Source of the DNA: Chryseobacterium carnipullorum
GTDB lineage: Bacteria; Bacteroidota; Bacteroidia; Flavobacteriales; Weeksellaceae
Assembly: GCF_900142785.1 (NCBI RefSeq)
Contig: NZ_FRCD01000005.1
Coordinates: forward strand, 178,610 to 242,609
DNA length: 64,000 bases
Reading direction: 5' to 3'
Within the stretch, counting starts at the first letter, position 1; each line of letters starts with the position of its first letter. The notes below the pieces were generated by a model. It was not told the DNA's origin. It ran no database searches and was given only the letters and a program-made list of their open reading frames with translations. The position numbers and the translations under genes are program-made. This document shows, piece after piece, positions 42,926-52,400 of this stretch.

Positions 42926-45067
42926 TTATTTCTTCAGATACTGATCAAAGTAGTCAGTTACTTTCTGCATCAGATGAACCCTGTCTTTTCCGATCACATT
43001 ATGCGGATGTCCAGGATATACAAAATAGTCAAGCTGAACTCCGTTGTCTACCGCAGACTTGATAAACTTAATAGAATGCTGCCATACCACGACATCATCC
43101 TGAGCACCATGGATCATCAGTAATTTTCCTTTTAAATTCTGAACTTTATCCAAAAGATTAGCGGTAGCATATCCCTGAGGGTTTTCCTCCGGTGTATCCA
43201 TATATCTTTCTCCGTACATGATTTCATACATTTTCCAGTCGATCACCGGTCCTCCTGCAACGCCCACTTTAAATACATCCGGCTTACGAAGCATGAAACT
43301 TGTGGTCATAAATCCACCAAAGCTCCATCCGTGGATTCCCATTTTCTGAGCATCAACGTAAGGAAGTGATTTTAAATAGTCTACTCCTTTCATCTGGTCA
43401 TTCATTTCTGTTGTTCCCAGATTTCTGAAGACCGCCTGCTCGAACTTCAGTCCACGGTTCGAAGAACCTCTTCCGTCCATTGTGAAAATAATGTAACCGT
43501 TTTGAGCCATATATTCATACCAAAGGTTTCCGGATGCCGGGAACGTATTGGTCACCAATTGCAAATGTGGTCCGTTATAAAGGTAAACGATCACCGGATA
43601 CTTTTTGCTGGCATCAAAATCTGTAGGAAGAATGATCTTTCCATAAAGAGGTGTACCGTCATCAGCTTTTAATTCTACATTTTTAATTTCAGGTCTCTGA
43701 TAATTTTTCAATGTATTTTCAGCGGTAAGAATATTGGTTGACTTTGCCGTGCCTGTATTAATAATATTGGCTGACCTTGGTGTTCCTGCATTGCTGTAGA
43801 TATCGTATAAATAATTTCCGTCATTGCTCAGTACACCTGTATGCACTCCCGCTGCATCATCCAAACGCTGCATTTTAAAGTTCGTCCAGTTGATTTTGTA
43901 TAAATGTTTTTCCAAAGGAGTTTCTTTCGTAGAAGTGAAGTAAATTTCCTTTTTCTTATCATTAAAGCCTAAAATATCGGTTACCAGCCAGTCTCCTTTT
44001 GTAATCTGAGCGACCAGTCCTTTTTCAAGGCTGTAGTGGAACAGATGGTTGTATCCTGTTCTCTGACTCTGCCAGATAAAATCTGTATTGGAATTCGGGA
44101 AGAAGGTAAGCGGATGCTGAGGCTCCACATATTTATCACTGGTTTCTTCAAATAAAGTTTTTATGAAATTTCCTGTCGCTGCATCGTACTGATTCATTTT
44201 TACATGATTCTGTCCGCGGTTCAGAACGCCTACGAAAATATATCTTGAATCCGGACTCCAGGTAACCGCTGTTAAATACTGATCTTTTTCACCTTCAATT
44301 TTCAGGAAAGTGGTCGACTGATTTTTAATATTATAAACACCTAAAGTTACCTCGTGGGATTTCTGACCTGCCATCGGATACTTGATGTTGCGGTTGACCG
44401 CTGGCGTTACCGACCAGTCAATAACAGGGTAATCTGCTACCATCGTCTGATCCATTCTGTAAAATGCTACCGCCTCAGAGTTGGGAGCGGGAAAAATTCC
44501 TGTATCAATTCCGAATTCGTTTCTGTGAACCGTCGCCCCTCCATTGATGATATTTTCATTAGAGTCGTTGGTTACAGCGATTGTTTTCCCGTTTTTGTTG
44601 ACAAACAAATTATTCTTTACGGTAAAGGCAAAAGTCTGGTTATCTCCGAACATTTTTACGTTGGAAGCATTTCCATCGACAGATGTAGTTGTTTTTATTT
44701 TCCAGTCGTTTCCGGATTTTTCGATCCAGAACATTTTGTCATTTGCACTAAAATACCCGTTTGAACCACTAATGAACTTAATCTGAGGAACTGCTTTCAG
44801 TTTAGCATCAGAGAATGATTTGTTCAATTGGGTCAAAGATACTAGTGTATCCTGCTTATTGGTCTTAAGATCGGTCATCAGATACCCTCCTTTTACAGCC
44901 TGGATATAAGATTTACCGTCCGGAGCCCATGAAAATTGGGAAATATTTTTCACAGCAAGATTCGTTCTCAGTCCGTTTACTGCCTCCGCCATGGTGAATT
45001 TTTGGGTCTGCGCAAATGCAGAACTGCCCAAAACCAGCATCAATAAAGAAAATTTATGTAATTTCAT
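42926..45067 (-). CDS. S9 family prolyl oligopeptidase (DPP4-like)
   Basis: A 713-residue secreted serine peptidase with a signal peptide (ending SSAFAQ). Residues about 40-450 form the DPP4-type beta-propeller and residues about 460-713 the alpha/beta hydrolase domain with GWSFGG (nucleophile S582), the acid in HGAQDD (about 657) and the catalytic His in the GHPHN segment (about 689). Dipeptidyl peptidases of this size cleave Xaa-Pro or related dipeptides in the periplasm. Complete. Confidence 0.93.
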   Translation of the reverse strand: MKLHKFSLLMLVLGSSAFAQTQKFTMAEAVNGLRTNLAVKNISQFSWAPDGKSYIQAVKGGYLMTDLKTNKQDTLVSLTQLNKSFSDAKLKAVPQIKFISGSNGYFSANDKMFWIEKSGNDWKIKTTTSVDGNASNVKMFGDNQTFAFTVKNNLFVNKNGKTIAVTNDSNENIINGGATVHRNEFGIDTGIFPAPNSEAVAFYRMDQTMVADYPVIDWSVTPAVNRNIKYPMAGQKSHEVTLGVYNIKNQSTTFLKIEGEKDQYLTAVTWSPDSRYIFVGVLNRGQNHVKMNQYDAATGNFIKTLFEETSDKYVEPQHPLTFFPNSNTDFIWQSQRTGYNHLFHYSLEKGLVAQITKGDWLVTDILGFNDKKKEIYFTSTKETPLEKHLYKINWTNFKMQRLDDAAGVHTGVLSNDGNYLYDIYSNAGTPRSANIINTGTAKSTNILTAENTLKNYQRPEIKNVELKADDGTPLYGKIILPTDFDASKKYPVIVYLYNGPHLQLVTNTFPASGNLWYEYMAQNGYIIFTMDGRGSSNRGLKFEQAVFRNLGTTEMNDQMKGVDYLKSLPYVDAQKMGIHGWSFGGFMTTSFMLRKPDVFKVGVAGGPVIDWKMYEIMYGERYMDTPEENPQGYATANLLDKVQNLKGKLLMIHGAQDDVVVWQHSIKFIKSAVDNGVQLDYFVYPGHPHNVIGKDRVHLMQKVTDYFDQYLKK

Positions 45068-45414
45068 TGTATAAAATTGAATCCCTCAAAAATAAGAAAT
45101 AAATACCATCCGTTAATAAATGTTAAATTAAAACATTCATAAAATAGGATTAATAGATGGATAAAAATTAATTCTTAACTTAATGGTATAAATAGTTGGC
45201 TATACAATAGTGGGAATTGTGAATTTTACCAGCAGCAATAATTGACTATTGACTTGCGAAGCGAATTGACCATTAAAATAAAAGTTACAGTGAATTGTGA
45301 TTCGTTGATTGTGAATTTTACTAGCCCCAATAATCAACCATTAACTTGCGTAGCAAAATTCACCATTCACACAAAAAAACATTTCTTATCCTAAATCAAT
45401 GACTCGTATAGGTC
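45068..45414. other. repeat-bearing intergenic region
   Basis: A gap of about 350 bp upstream of the S9 peptidase and yceI genes. The left 150 bp are plain AT-rich DNA with nothing recognised. The right part holds two direct repeats listed separately. No small gene is credible here. Confidence 0.6.
45219..45368. repeat. two imperfect 57-bp direct repeats with internal dyads
   Basis: The first copy starts GTGAATTTTACCAGC near 45220 and ends TTGACCATT near 45277; the second starts GTGAATTTTACTAGC near 45311 and ends TTCACCATT near 45367. Both contain a central AACTTGCG/GACTTGCG block. Within the second copy GTGAATTTT and AAAATTCAC form an inverted repeat, so each unit can fold. This looks like a dispersed non-coding repeat in two copies. 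Confidence 0.65.
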
Positions 45415-45416
45415 AT
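45399..45416 (+). promoter_or_regulatory. possible operator (ATGAC-N8-GTCAT)
   Basis: A short dyad ATGAC and GTCAT separated by eight bases lies over the -33 region of the yceI promoter, where no normal TTG is present. It may be bound by a regulator. Weak, based on symmetry and position only. Confidence 0.35.
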
Positions 45417-45422
45417 GTACCC

Positions 45423-45430
45423 TACATTTG
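45423..45430 (+). promoter_or_regulatory. -7 element of yceI (TACATTTG)
   Basis: Perfect TAnnTTTG 32 bp before the ATG at 45463. Confidence 0.6.
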
Positions 45431-45462
45431 CAGTATCAATAACAAACAAAAAATACAATACA

Positions 45463-45975
45463 ATGGCAACAAAATGGAACCTAGACCCAACGCATAGTGA
45501 AATTACTTTCAAAGTAAAACACATGATGATTTCAAATATTAAAGGAAACTTCAGAACATTCACTGCTGAAATTGAATCTGAAGATGATACATTTAGCAAC
45601 GCTAAAACAACAGCTACGATCCAGACTGATTCTGTATTCACGAATAATACAGACAGAGATAATCACTTAAAGTCTGCAGAGTTTTTCAATACAGAGGAAC
45701 ATCCTTCTATTACCTTTGAATCTCAGGCTTTGAATAATAAAGTAACAGGAAATCTTACGGTTAATGGGATCACAAAACCTATCACTTTAGATGTAGACTT
45801 CGGTGGGATCAACGTTGACCCTTGGGGAAATACAAAGGCAGGTTTTTCTTTTGAAGGAAAGATTAACAGAAAAGATTTCGGACTGAACTGGAACGCTGCT
45901 CTTGAAGCAGGGGGCGTAATGGTAAGCGAAGAAGTAAAAATTGCCGGAGAATTACAGTTTGTAAAACAGGCATAA
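45463..45975 (+). CDS. YceI family protein
   Basis: A 170-residue lipocalin-like beta-barrel of the YceI family, which binds polyprenyl or similar lipids. Starting at 45463 it begins MATKWNLDPTHSEITFKVKH; the SHSxVxFxV-like opening, FFNTEEHPSITFES and GDLTINGVTKPITL-like GNLTVNGITKPITL motif are all present. No signal peptide, so it is cytoplasmic, unlike E. coli YceI. A strong terminator follows. Confidence 0.93.
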   Translation: MATKWNLDPTHSEITFKVKHMMISNIKGNFRTFTAEIESEDDTFSNAKTTATIQTDSVFTNNTDRDNHLKSAEFFNTEEHPSITFESQALNNKVTGNLTVNGITKPITLDVDFGGINVDPWGNTKAGFSFEGKINRKDFGLNWNAALEAGGVMVSEEVKIAGELQFVKQA

Positions 45976-46060
45976 TAAAACGGAATTTTTGTGTAACGGT
46001 AAGGAGTCAATTTTTGGCAACTTAGCATTTAAACAAAAATTATCCTATTCACAACATAAG

Positions 46061-46100
46061 AAGGTTCAGGTATTTTTCTAAAAGCCTTGAACCTTTTTTT
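46061..46100 (+). terminator. terminator of yceI
   Basis: Arms AAGGTTCAGG (46061-46070) and CCTTGAACCTT (46085-46095), one mismatch, then a seven-base T-run. Confidence 0.85.
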
Positions 46101-46116
46101 AATTTCCCCCTTATTT

Positions 46117-46944
46117 ATGAATCTTAACGATCTGCAAAACATCAGTAACAATTTTGGAAATACCCAAAGAATGCCTGTTTTATTTCTTGGGCACGGTTCG
46201 CCGATGAATGCTATTGAAGAAAACCAGTTTGTCCAGGGATTCAGAAAAGCGGCTCAGGAAATCCCAAAGCCTAATGCTATTCTTTGTATTTCTGCACACT
46301 GGTATACGCAGGGAACTTTTGTCACTGCAATGGATATGCCTAGAACAATCCATGATTTCGGTGGTTTTCCAAAAGCTTTGTTCGATGTGCAATATCCTGC
46401 TCCGGGAAATCCGGAACTGGCGAAAGAAACCGTTGAACTTTTAGCTCCTGTGTTGGTGGAGGAAGATCACAACTGGGGACTTGACCACGGCGCATGGTCG
46501 GTCATCAAACATATGTATCCGGAAGCTGACATCCCTGTGATTCAGTTAAGCATAGATTATACAAAACCACCACAATATCATTTTGATCTGGCCAAAAGGC
46601 TGAATAAACTCCGTGAAAAAGGAATTTTGATCATTGGAAGCGGGAATATTGTGCATAATCTTCGCCTGATCGACTGGAAAAACATAGACACGGTTGGCGC
46701 CGGCTGGGATTGGGCTGTGGAAGCAAGAGAAAAGACAAACAACTGGCTTCTGGATGGAAATTTCCAGAATATAATAGATTACCAGAATCAAGGCACATTC
46801 CTGCAATATGCAGTTCCTACACCGGATCATTATCTTCCGCTGATATATACCTTAGGATTAAAAGATCAGGCTGAAAACCTTTCTTTATTTAATGATGAGC
46901 TGATTGGCGGATCACTAAGCATGACCAGTGTAAGGATCGGATAA
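46117..46944 (+). CDS. ygiD: 4,5-DOPA dioxygenase extradiol (YgiD/LigB type)
   Basis: A 275-residue LigB-superfamily enzyme. PVLFLGHGSPMNAIEEN carries the first metal-ligand His; SAHWYTQG, LDHGAWSVIKHMYPEADIPV and GSGNIVHNL carry the others. Extradiol DOPA cleavage is the activity of the E. coli and plant relatives; the natural substrate may differ. I use the ATG at 46117 because the ten extra residues upstream overlap the yceI terminator region. Confidence 0.88.
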   Translation: MNLNDLQNISNNFGNTQRMPVLFLGHGSPMNAIEENQFVQGFRKAAQEIPKPNAILCISAHWYTQGTFVTAMDMPRTIHDFGGFPKALFDVQYPAPGNPELAKETVELLAPVLVEEDHNWGLDHGAWSVIKHMYPEADIPVIQLSIDYTKPPQYHFDLAKRLNKLREKGILIIGSGNIVHNLRLIDWKNIDTVGAGWDWAVEAREKTNNWLLDGNFQNIIDYQNQGTFLQYAVPTPDHYLPLIYTLGLKDQAENLSLFNDELIGGSLSMTSVRIG

Positions 46945-46993
46945 TGGTGCTGTTCTTTTTTTATCACTAGAAATTTAGTAATATTGTTTTACC

Positions 46994-48163
46994 ATGAAAA
47001 AAGCGATATTACTATTTTTATTTATACTCCCTTTTTATAGTATAACGGCTCAGATCATTAAAGGGCATATTGTGAACGATTCCGGAAATAAGATTTCCGG
47101 TGTAAATATTTATATTGATGGCACCCAAACAGGAACCATTTCAAAGGAGGACGGAAGTTTTAGCTTAAGTATTTCTTCAGGAAGCCAAGGAAATGTGATT
47201 TTCCAAAAGGATGAGTATGACACTTTTGCAACAGCTGTTTCAGAGGTTGTGAATAAAAATCTGAAAGTGGTTTTGAATAAAACCAATGCGATTGAAGAAA
47301 TCAGGCTTATTCCGTATACTTCAGAAGCCTACAGGAATTATATTAATTATTTTCTCGACACTTTTATAGGTGCCGACCGCGAACATGTAAAGATCAAAAA
47401 TCAGAAGACCCTGAAATTTTCCTACGACAAAAAGAATAGGTTTCTGAAAGTAAAAGCGCCCAATACTTTAATCATCGAAAATAAAAATCTGGGCTATGAG
47501 ATCCAATACAATCTTATCAGCTATTCTCTTGATTTAAATAAAAACTCAGTCAATTATACAGGAACGAGCTTTTTCACGGAAACAAAAAACACGGATAGAA
47601 CAAAACTTAACCGAATGAATGCTTACGACGGAAGTATGCTGCATTTTTTCAGAAGCATTTATGACAATAAGATCTCCCAGGATAAATTTGTGGTCAATCA
47701 TGTGGTAAAAGTATCCAACCCAAAATATCCTACAGGAGAAGAACTGAAACTGCTGGAAGATTTTAAACAAATCGTAAGAAGTTCAGCGATGGTAAAAATT
47801 CCTGACAATATCCGTGATATTTCACAAAGGAAGAACAGCGAGAAGCCCTACGCACTGGCGATCGTAAAAACCCTTATTCCGGATTCAGATTATGTAACCA
47901 GAGAAGACGGGAAGGTTCTTTTCAGTTTCAAGGATATGCTTCAGGTCAATTATCAGAAATATTTCTACGAGCATAAAGGAAAGGAGTTCATTAAAGGTAA
48001 CATGCCTGTCGTACTGACCTCTTTTCTGCATCCGGAAGGTGAGGTATTTGAGGTTTCAAAAGAAGGGAATATCACCAATCCGGACCAGCTCATCAATGAA
48101 GGCGATTTTTCAAAAAACAAAATTGAAAACATGCTTCCACTGGATTATCAGCTGGGAGACTGA
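46994..48163 (+). CDS. secreted protein with carboxypeptidase-regulatory-like domain
   Basis: A 389-residue protein with a signal peptide (ending SITAQ). Residues 22-95 form a carboxypeptidase-D regulatory-like beta-sandwich (IIKGHIVNDSGNKISGVNIYID, with GTISKEDGSFSLSI), a module common in SusC and other Bacteroidota envelope proteins. The rest (about 96-389) is unrecognised and shows no TonB barrel. Short for a transporter, so it may be a periplasmic or surface protein in its own right. Confidence 0.8.
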   Translation: MKKAILLFLFILPFYSITAQIIKGHIVNDSGNKISGVNIYIDGTQTGTISKEDGSFSLSISSGSQGNVIFQKDEYDTFATAVSEVVNKNLKVVLNKTNAIEEIRLIPYTSEAYRNYINYFLDTFIGADREHVKIKNQKTLKFSYDKKNRFLKVKAPNTLIIENKNLGYEIQYNLISYSLDLNKNSVNYTGTSFFTETKNTDRTKLNRMNAYDGSMLHFFRSIYDNKISQDKFVVNHVVKVSNPKYPTGEELKLLEDFKQIVRSSAMVKIPDNIRDISQRKNSEKPYALAIVKTLIPDSDYVTREDGKVLFSFKDMLQVNYQKYFYEHKGKEFIKGNMPVVLTSFLHPEGEVFEVSKEGNITNPDQLINEGDFSKNKIENMLPLDYQLGD

Positions 48164-48194
48164 GATATTCCCCTTTAGATTTTATTAAAACTTA

Positions 48195-49691
48195 TTATTG
48201 TACTGCTTGCAAAACATTTATGTTCCCGTATCCATAGCTTGAATTGACGGTAGGATAATAGGTGGCAGACTGTCTCATTTTATTCAGAACCTGTTCTCTT
48301 GTCCATGATGGGTTCTTCGACCAAACAAGTGCAGCGATACCCGCAGTAGCAGCAGTAGCTACCGATGAACCTCCTACATAATCCGCCTGATTATTATAGT
48401 AACTTAACACCGGAACTGTATTTCCATTGGCTCTTTCCATCTGAAAAGTAAAATCGATCTGGCTTCCGGAATGGCACACGTCACATTTCTGATTGGAAGT
48501 TCCTTCTTTTACTCCGGTGACAGCCTGTGTTTCAGACATACTTGCCGGGAAAATAACGCCTACGAAATTGGTAAAGCTGGTAGAAGTTCCTCCTGCACAA
48601 AAGATCAGTTTTCCTTTGGAATAGGCATATTTTACTCCATCTTCAATTTTTCCCACAGAGAAAATGTGCCCCATCGACATGGAAATAATTTTCACACTGG
48701 TAGTATTAGCCAGATCTGTAAATGCTGTTTTAACTCCGTTTTGCTCGCTTGCTGTTTCCAGTACTACATTGGAGGCAGCACGGTAAGTAATCAGATTGGC
48801 ATTGTATGCAACTCCTACCGGAAGTCCTGCATTATTTTTTGGAGCAGCCATCACAGAAGCCATTTTTGTTCCGTGTCCACACTGGTCAGCCGGACCATCT
48901 GTGGTAGATCCATTCACATAAGATCCAAATTTATTGATCGTTCTTCCGGAAGAAGCTCCTGTATTAAAATTGCTTCCCAATAACGTCTGCTCAGGTGAAA
49001 CGCCGGTATCAATAAGTCCGATGGTCACGCCTGCTCCGGTACTGTAGCTCCATGCATTTGGAATATTGTGCTTGGTAAACGCCCACGGAACTCTGGCATT
49101 GGGAGCTGTAGTGGTGTAGTCTGCAGCATTTAAAGCCGTAGATTCAAATCCGCATCCTGATGAGGAACCGCTGGACTTTGCATTGGCATTAAGGCTGTTT
49201 TCTATTTCAAAATAATGATAATCTCCCGGCTCCACATAACGAATGGTTTTCATCTTTCTCAGCGCTGTGATGGTTTCCTGCTTTTCAATGATCACATCTA
49301 TCTGATTGAGATATTGATCTGAAGAGGTGAGAAATCGCGTCTGTTCGACGCCTTCATATTTTTTTATAACGCCTAAAACTTCAGCTTCTATGCTTTTATT
49401 ATCCGGAGAAAGACTTCGGTCAAAATCATCTTTTGAAGATCCGAATCCGATGGATACCATTCTGTTTCCTCTGAAAATAGCACTCCAGAGCAGGTGGTCG
49501 GAAGCATTTTTCCAGTTGAAAGAACCTGTATTCTTGATCGTGCTATTGATTTCTGCATTGATCTGTTTCCCTGTTAAAGGATCATTCTGAACATTTTCAA
49601 TGGTAAGATTTTCGTTTTGAAGGTCATCTCTGTTGTTACATGAATTCAAAACAAAAAAGAGTGCCAATAGGTACAGTACACTTTTTTTCAT
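48195..49691 (-). CDS. S8 family subtilisin-like lipoprotein peptidase
   Basis: A 498-residue serine peptidase. From the ATG at 49691 it starts MKKSVLYLLALFFVLNSC, a lipoprotein signal (Cys18). After an inhibitor-like propeptide (about 60-165) comes the subtilisin domain with GLIDTGVS (Asp), CGHGTKMASVM (His) and GGSSVATAATAG (Ser). Complete triad. Probably surface or periplasmic protease. Convergent with the preceding gene. Confidence 0.92.
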   Translation of the reverse strand: MKKSVLYLLALFFVLNSCNNRDDLQNENLTIENVQNDPLTGKQINAEINSTIKNTGSFNWKNASDHLLWSAIFRGNRMVSIGFGSSKDDFDRSLSPDNKSIEAEVLGVIKKYEGVEQTRFLTSSDQYLNQIDVIIEKQETITALRKMKTIRYVEPGDYHYFEIENSLNANAKSSGSSSGCGFESTALNAADYTTTAPNARVPWAFTKHNIPNAWSYSTGAGVTIGLIDTGVSPEQTLLGSNFNTGASSGRTINKFGSYVNGSTTDGPADQCGHGTKMASVMAAPKNNAGLPVGVAYNANLITYRAASNVVLETASEQNGVKTAFTDLANTTSVKIISMSMGHIFSVGKIEDGVKYAYSKGKLIFCAGGTSTSFTNFVGVIFPASMSETQAVTGVKEGTSNQKCDVCHSGSQIDFTFQMERANGNTVPVLSYYNNQADYVGGSSVATAATAGIAALVWSKNPSWTREQVLNKMRQSATYYPTVNSSYGYGNINVLQAVQ

Positions 49692-49807
49692 AGTTTTATT
49701 TTTATGGTTTGGAACCACAATATAACACTTTGATGTGAATTGAAAGCTTAGAAAAAATGAATTTAGTATTACAAGAATATCAATTGGTGTATTGATCTTA
49801 AAAAAGT

Positions 49808-50254
49808 TTATACTTCTTTTTCATAGCAGACACTGTTGTCAACCCCGATATACTGTCCATAATTGGGAATTCTTTTGTAACCGGATTTTTCATACAGTGC
49901 AATGGCTTCCGTTTGTTTAATTCCTGTTTCCAAAACACATTGGCTGTATCCTTCTTCTTTCGCCCAGATTTCCAGTTCACCCAATATCTTTGAAGCAAAT
50001 CCTTTCCCCCTGCTTTCTGTATGGGTATACATTCTTTTTATTTCTACCGTATCTTCAGAAAAAGGTTTGAAAGCACCGCAACCCACCGCAATATCTTCCG
50101 AGTAAATTACTACACAATTTTTAAGCATATCAATTGAATTGAACTGGTGATAAAATTCATGATCTTCCCCATCACGTACTGCAAGATCGGCATCCAGGAG
50201 CCTGACTAAATTCTGAAAGTCGATGTTTGAGGAATCAGTTCTCTTTGTAGTCAT
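49808..50254 (-). CDS. GNAT family N-acetyltransferase
   Basis: A 148-residue acetyltransferase with the acetyl-CoA loop motif RMYTHTESRGKGFASKILGELE (R-x-x-G-x-G/A) and the following YEKSGYKRIPNYGQY strand. The substrate is unknown. It stands alone. Confidence 0.9.
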   Translation of the reverse strand: MTTKRTDSSNIDFQNLVRLLDADLAVRDGEDHEFYHQFNSIDMLKNCVVIYSEDIAVGCGAFKPFSEDTVEIKRMYTHTESRGKGFASKILGELEIWAKEEGYSQCVLETGIKQTEAIALYEKSGYKRIPNYGQYIGVDNSVCYEKEV

Positions 50255-50304
50255 TATGTATTGATTTAAAAATTTAATACAATTTAAACATTTAAAATAA
50301 TAGA

Positions 50305-50331
50305 AAAGCTTCCCCGGTGAGAGGAAGCTTT
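50305..50331 (-). terminator. hairpin after the DUF2059 gene
   Basis: Arms AAAGCTTCC (50305-50313) and GGAAGCTTT (50323-50331). Only a weak T-tract follows on the minus strand, so efficiency is uncertain. Confidence 0.6.
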
Positions 50332-50345
50332 GAATTTATTTGTTT

Positions 50346-50807
50346 TTATTTACTTTTTTCAGGCATCGGTGGTGGTGGATTTTGATAACCAGCCTTTTTA
50401 TCGAGCTTTTCTTTCACTTTAATCGCTATATCCCTTCCCATTTTCCCTCCTGCATCTATGCTTTCTTTCATAATGTCCGGTAAAACGGAAATCGTCTTTT
50501 TCCCAACAGGAGACTTATAGAACTTGATAAGTTCATCAATTTCTGATTCGGTATAATACTTAGCATAGATGGGAATATAAACTTCAGTGATTCTATCCGT
50601 TGTCACTTCTGCTACAAATTCATTAAAAAATTCATCCGAAATATTGGGAGAGTTTTTCTTAATCTCCTGCATCTGTTGCTGCATTCCCGAGATGGCCATT
50701 TTATCGGCACCCATGACTTTAATAAGCTCCCGAACCTTAGCTTCTGATGTCTGGGAGAAAAGAAGTGTTCCTACTAAAAGGCTTACTGTAGTGATTAGTT
50801 TTTTCAT
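50346..50807 (-). CDS. DUF2059 secreted protein
   Basis: A 153-residue protein with a signal peptide (MKKLITTVSLLVGTLLFSQ) and a helical DUF2059 domain, including YAKYYTESEIDELIKFYKSP and GKKTISVLPDIM. DUF2059 proteins are small periplasmic helical proteins with no known activity. The ATG at 50807 is 10 bp after the hutH stop, so both are likely on one mRNA. Confidence 0.85.
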   Translation of the reverse strand: MKKLITTVSLLVGTLLFSQTSEAKVRELIKVMGADKMAISGMQQQMQEIKKNSPNISDEFFNEFVAEVTTDRITEVYIPIYAKYYTESEIDELIKFYKSPVGKKTISVLPDIMKESIDAGGKMGRDIAIKVKEKLDKKAGYQNPPPPMPEKSK

Positions 50808-50817
50808 TTTACTCCAA

Positions 50818-52308
50818 CTAAACTTCAACGTTGAATTTTCTTTCGTTGATTAACTCTGCAATTGCCAGCATATCTTTTCCGATCAATCTGTCGTCTTCCA
50901 GTTTTTTAACTTTAGAACGTATTACAGCGTAATTTTCTTCGATGATCTTCGAGCATTGAGAAGGTCTTCTGAATTCTAATCCCTGTGCGGCAAACATTAA
51001 TTCTACCGACAGAATGTTGACGAGATTTCCTAAAACCTGATTGAACTTTCTACCGGAAATACTTCCCATAGAAACATGGTCTTCCTGACCTAAACTTGTA
51101 GGGATAGAATCTGCCGATGCAGGGAAACACAATGTTTTATTTTCTGTAACGAGAGCTGCTGAGGTATATTGCGGGATCATGAATCCTGAATTCAATCCTG
51201 AGCTTTCTGTTAATAATCTTGGAAGCCCGTATTTACCTTCCAATAATAAATAACTTCTTCTGTCTGAAATATTTCCTAATTCAGCAGCAGCCAACGTAGC
51301 ATAATCCAAAGGAAGTGCCATCAGCTGTCCGTGGAAGTTTCCTCCGGAAATAGATTCTTCAGCACTTAATACGACAGGGTTGTCTGTTACGGAATTCAGT
51401 TCTGTTTCAGCCATCAATTTAAGGTGTTCAAATGCATTTCTGCTGGCCCCGTGCACTTGTGGCACACATCTCATAGAATAAGGATCCTGAACTCTTTCAC
51501 ATTCTTCGTGCGCTTTCATGTTTTCAGAACCTTTTAAAAACTTCACCATTCTTGCCGCCACTTTTTTACTTCCCTCGAAAGGTCTGATGTCGTGAAGCTC
51601 TTTTTTGAATGGACTTTCAGAACCTCTGTACGCTTCAATACTCATCGCAGCAGTCATATCTGCCAAGTTCAGTAAGTATTCAAATTTCTCAAGACCTTTG
51701 ATTGCATGAGCCAGAATAAACTGGGTTCCGTTGATCAGTCCCAAACCTTCTTTCGGACCCAAAACCAAGGGTTCAAGACCATGTTTTTCTAAAACGTCCA
51801 TCGTTTCAAAGATTTCATCACCTTCCCAAACCTGTCCCAATCCGAGCAATGGAAGTACAAGATGAGCAAGAGGTGCCAGATCTCCGGATGCTCCTACAGA
51901 ACCCTGCTCCGGGACTACAGGAATGATATCTTTTTCAAGCATCAAAATCAATCTTTCGATCACTTCCAGGGAAACTCCTGAAAATCCCTTAGACAATGCA
52001 TGAACTTTAGCAATGATCATGATTTTTGAAAACTCCTTATTAATAGGCTTTCCAACACCTACTGCATGGGAAATAATAAGGTTATACTGCAGCTGGGCAG
52101 TTTCGTCAGCTGATATTTTAGTATCGCAAAGTGGTCCGAAACCTGTATTGATGCCATAGACACATCTATCGGACTCTACTATTTTCTGAACGTTTTTCTG
52201 AGATTTTAGGATCTGTTCTTTGGCTGCTTTATTAAGTTTAGCTTTATTTGGCTTTTTACAGATTTCCAGAACATCATGGAAAGTGAAAACATCTACACCG
52301 TATATCAT
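50818..52308 (-). CDS. hutH: histidine ammonia-lyase
   Basis: A 496-residue MIO-dependent lyase converting histidine to urocanate. The A140-S141-G142 triad that makes the MIO prosthetic group is intact in GSVGASGDLAPLAHL, and the catalytic Tyr is in YGINTGFGPL (Y51). Substrate choice: the pocket pair is S80-H81 (LIISHAVGVG), as in histidine lyases, not HL as in tyrosine lyases. No hutU, hutI or hutG gene is nearby in this window. Confidence 0.93.
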   Translation of the reverse strand: MIYGVDVFTFHDVLEICKKPNKAKLNKAAKEQILKSQKNVQKIVESDRCVYGINTGFGPLCDTKISADETAQLQYNLIISHAVGVGKPINKEFSKIMIIAKVHALSKGFSGVSLEVIERLILMLEKDIIPVVPEQGSVGASGDLAPLAHLVLPLLGLGQVWEGDEIFETMDVLEKHGLEPLVLGPKEGLGLINGTQFILAHAIKGLEKFEYLLNLADMTAAMSIEAYRGSESPFKKELHDIRPFEGSKKVAARMVKFLKGSENMKAHEECERVQDPYSMRCVPQVHGASRNAFEHLKLMAETELNSVTDNPVVLSAEESISGGNFHGQLMALPLDYATLAAAELGNISDRRSYLLLEGKYGLPRLLTESSGLNSGFMIPQYTSAALVTENKTLCFPASADSIPTSLGQEDHVSMGSISGRKFNQVLGNLVNILSVELMFAAQGLEFRRPSQCSKIIEENYAVIRSKVKKLEDDRLIGKDMLAIAELINERKFNVEV

Positions 52309-52400
52309 TTCTAAAAATTTCCTTAAAATTACGCATTTAACAATAATTGTAAAAGCTAAATTTCACAGTCTTCTATTTTTATCCCGTTACGCCAACTCAT

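Noticed and set aside
45396..45641. Minus-strand hydrophobic frame over the start of yceI
   Set aside because: Antisense to the well-conserved YceI N-terminus and to its promoter; hydrophobicity reflects the complementary codons.
50818..52308. Tyrosine ammonia-lyase of a flexirubin or aryl-polyene cluster
   Set aside because: The pocket pair is Ser-His as in histidine lyases, and no ketosynthase or acyl carrier genes are present.
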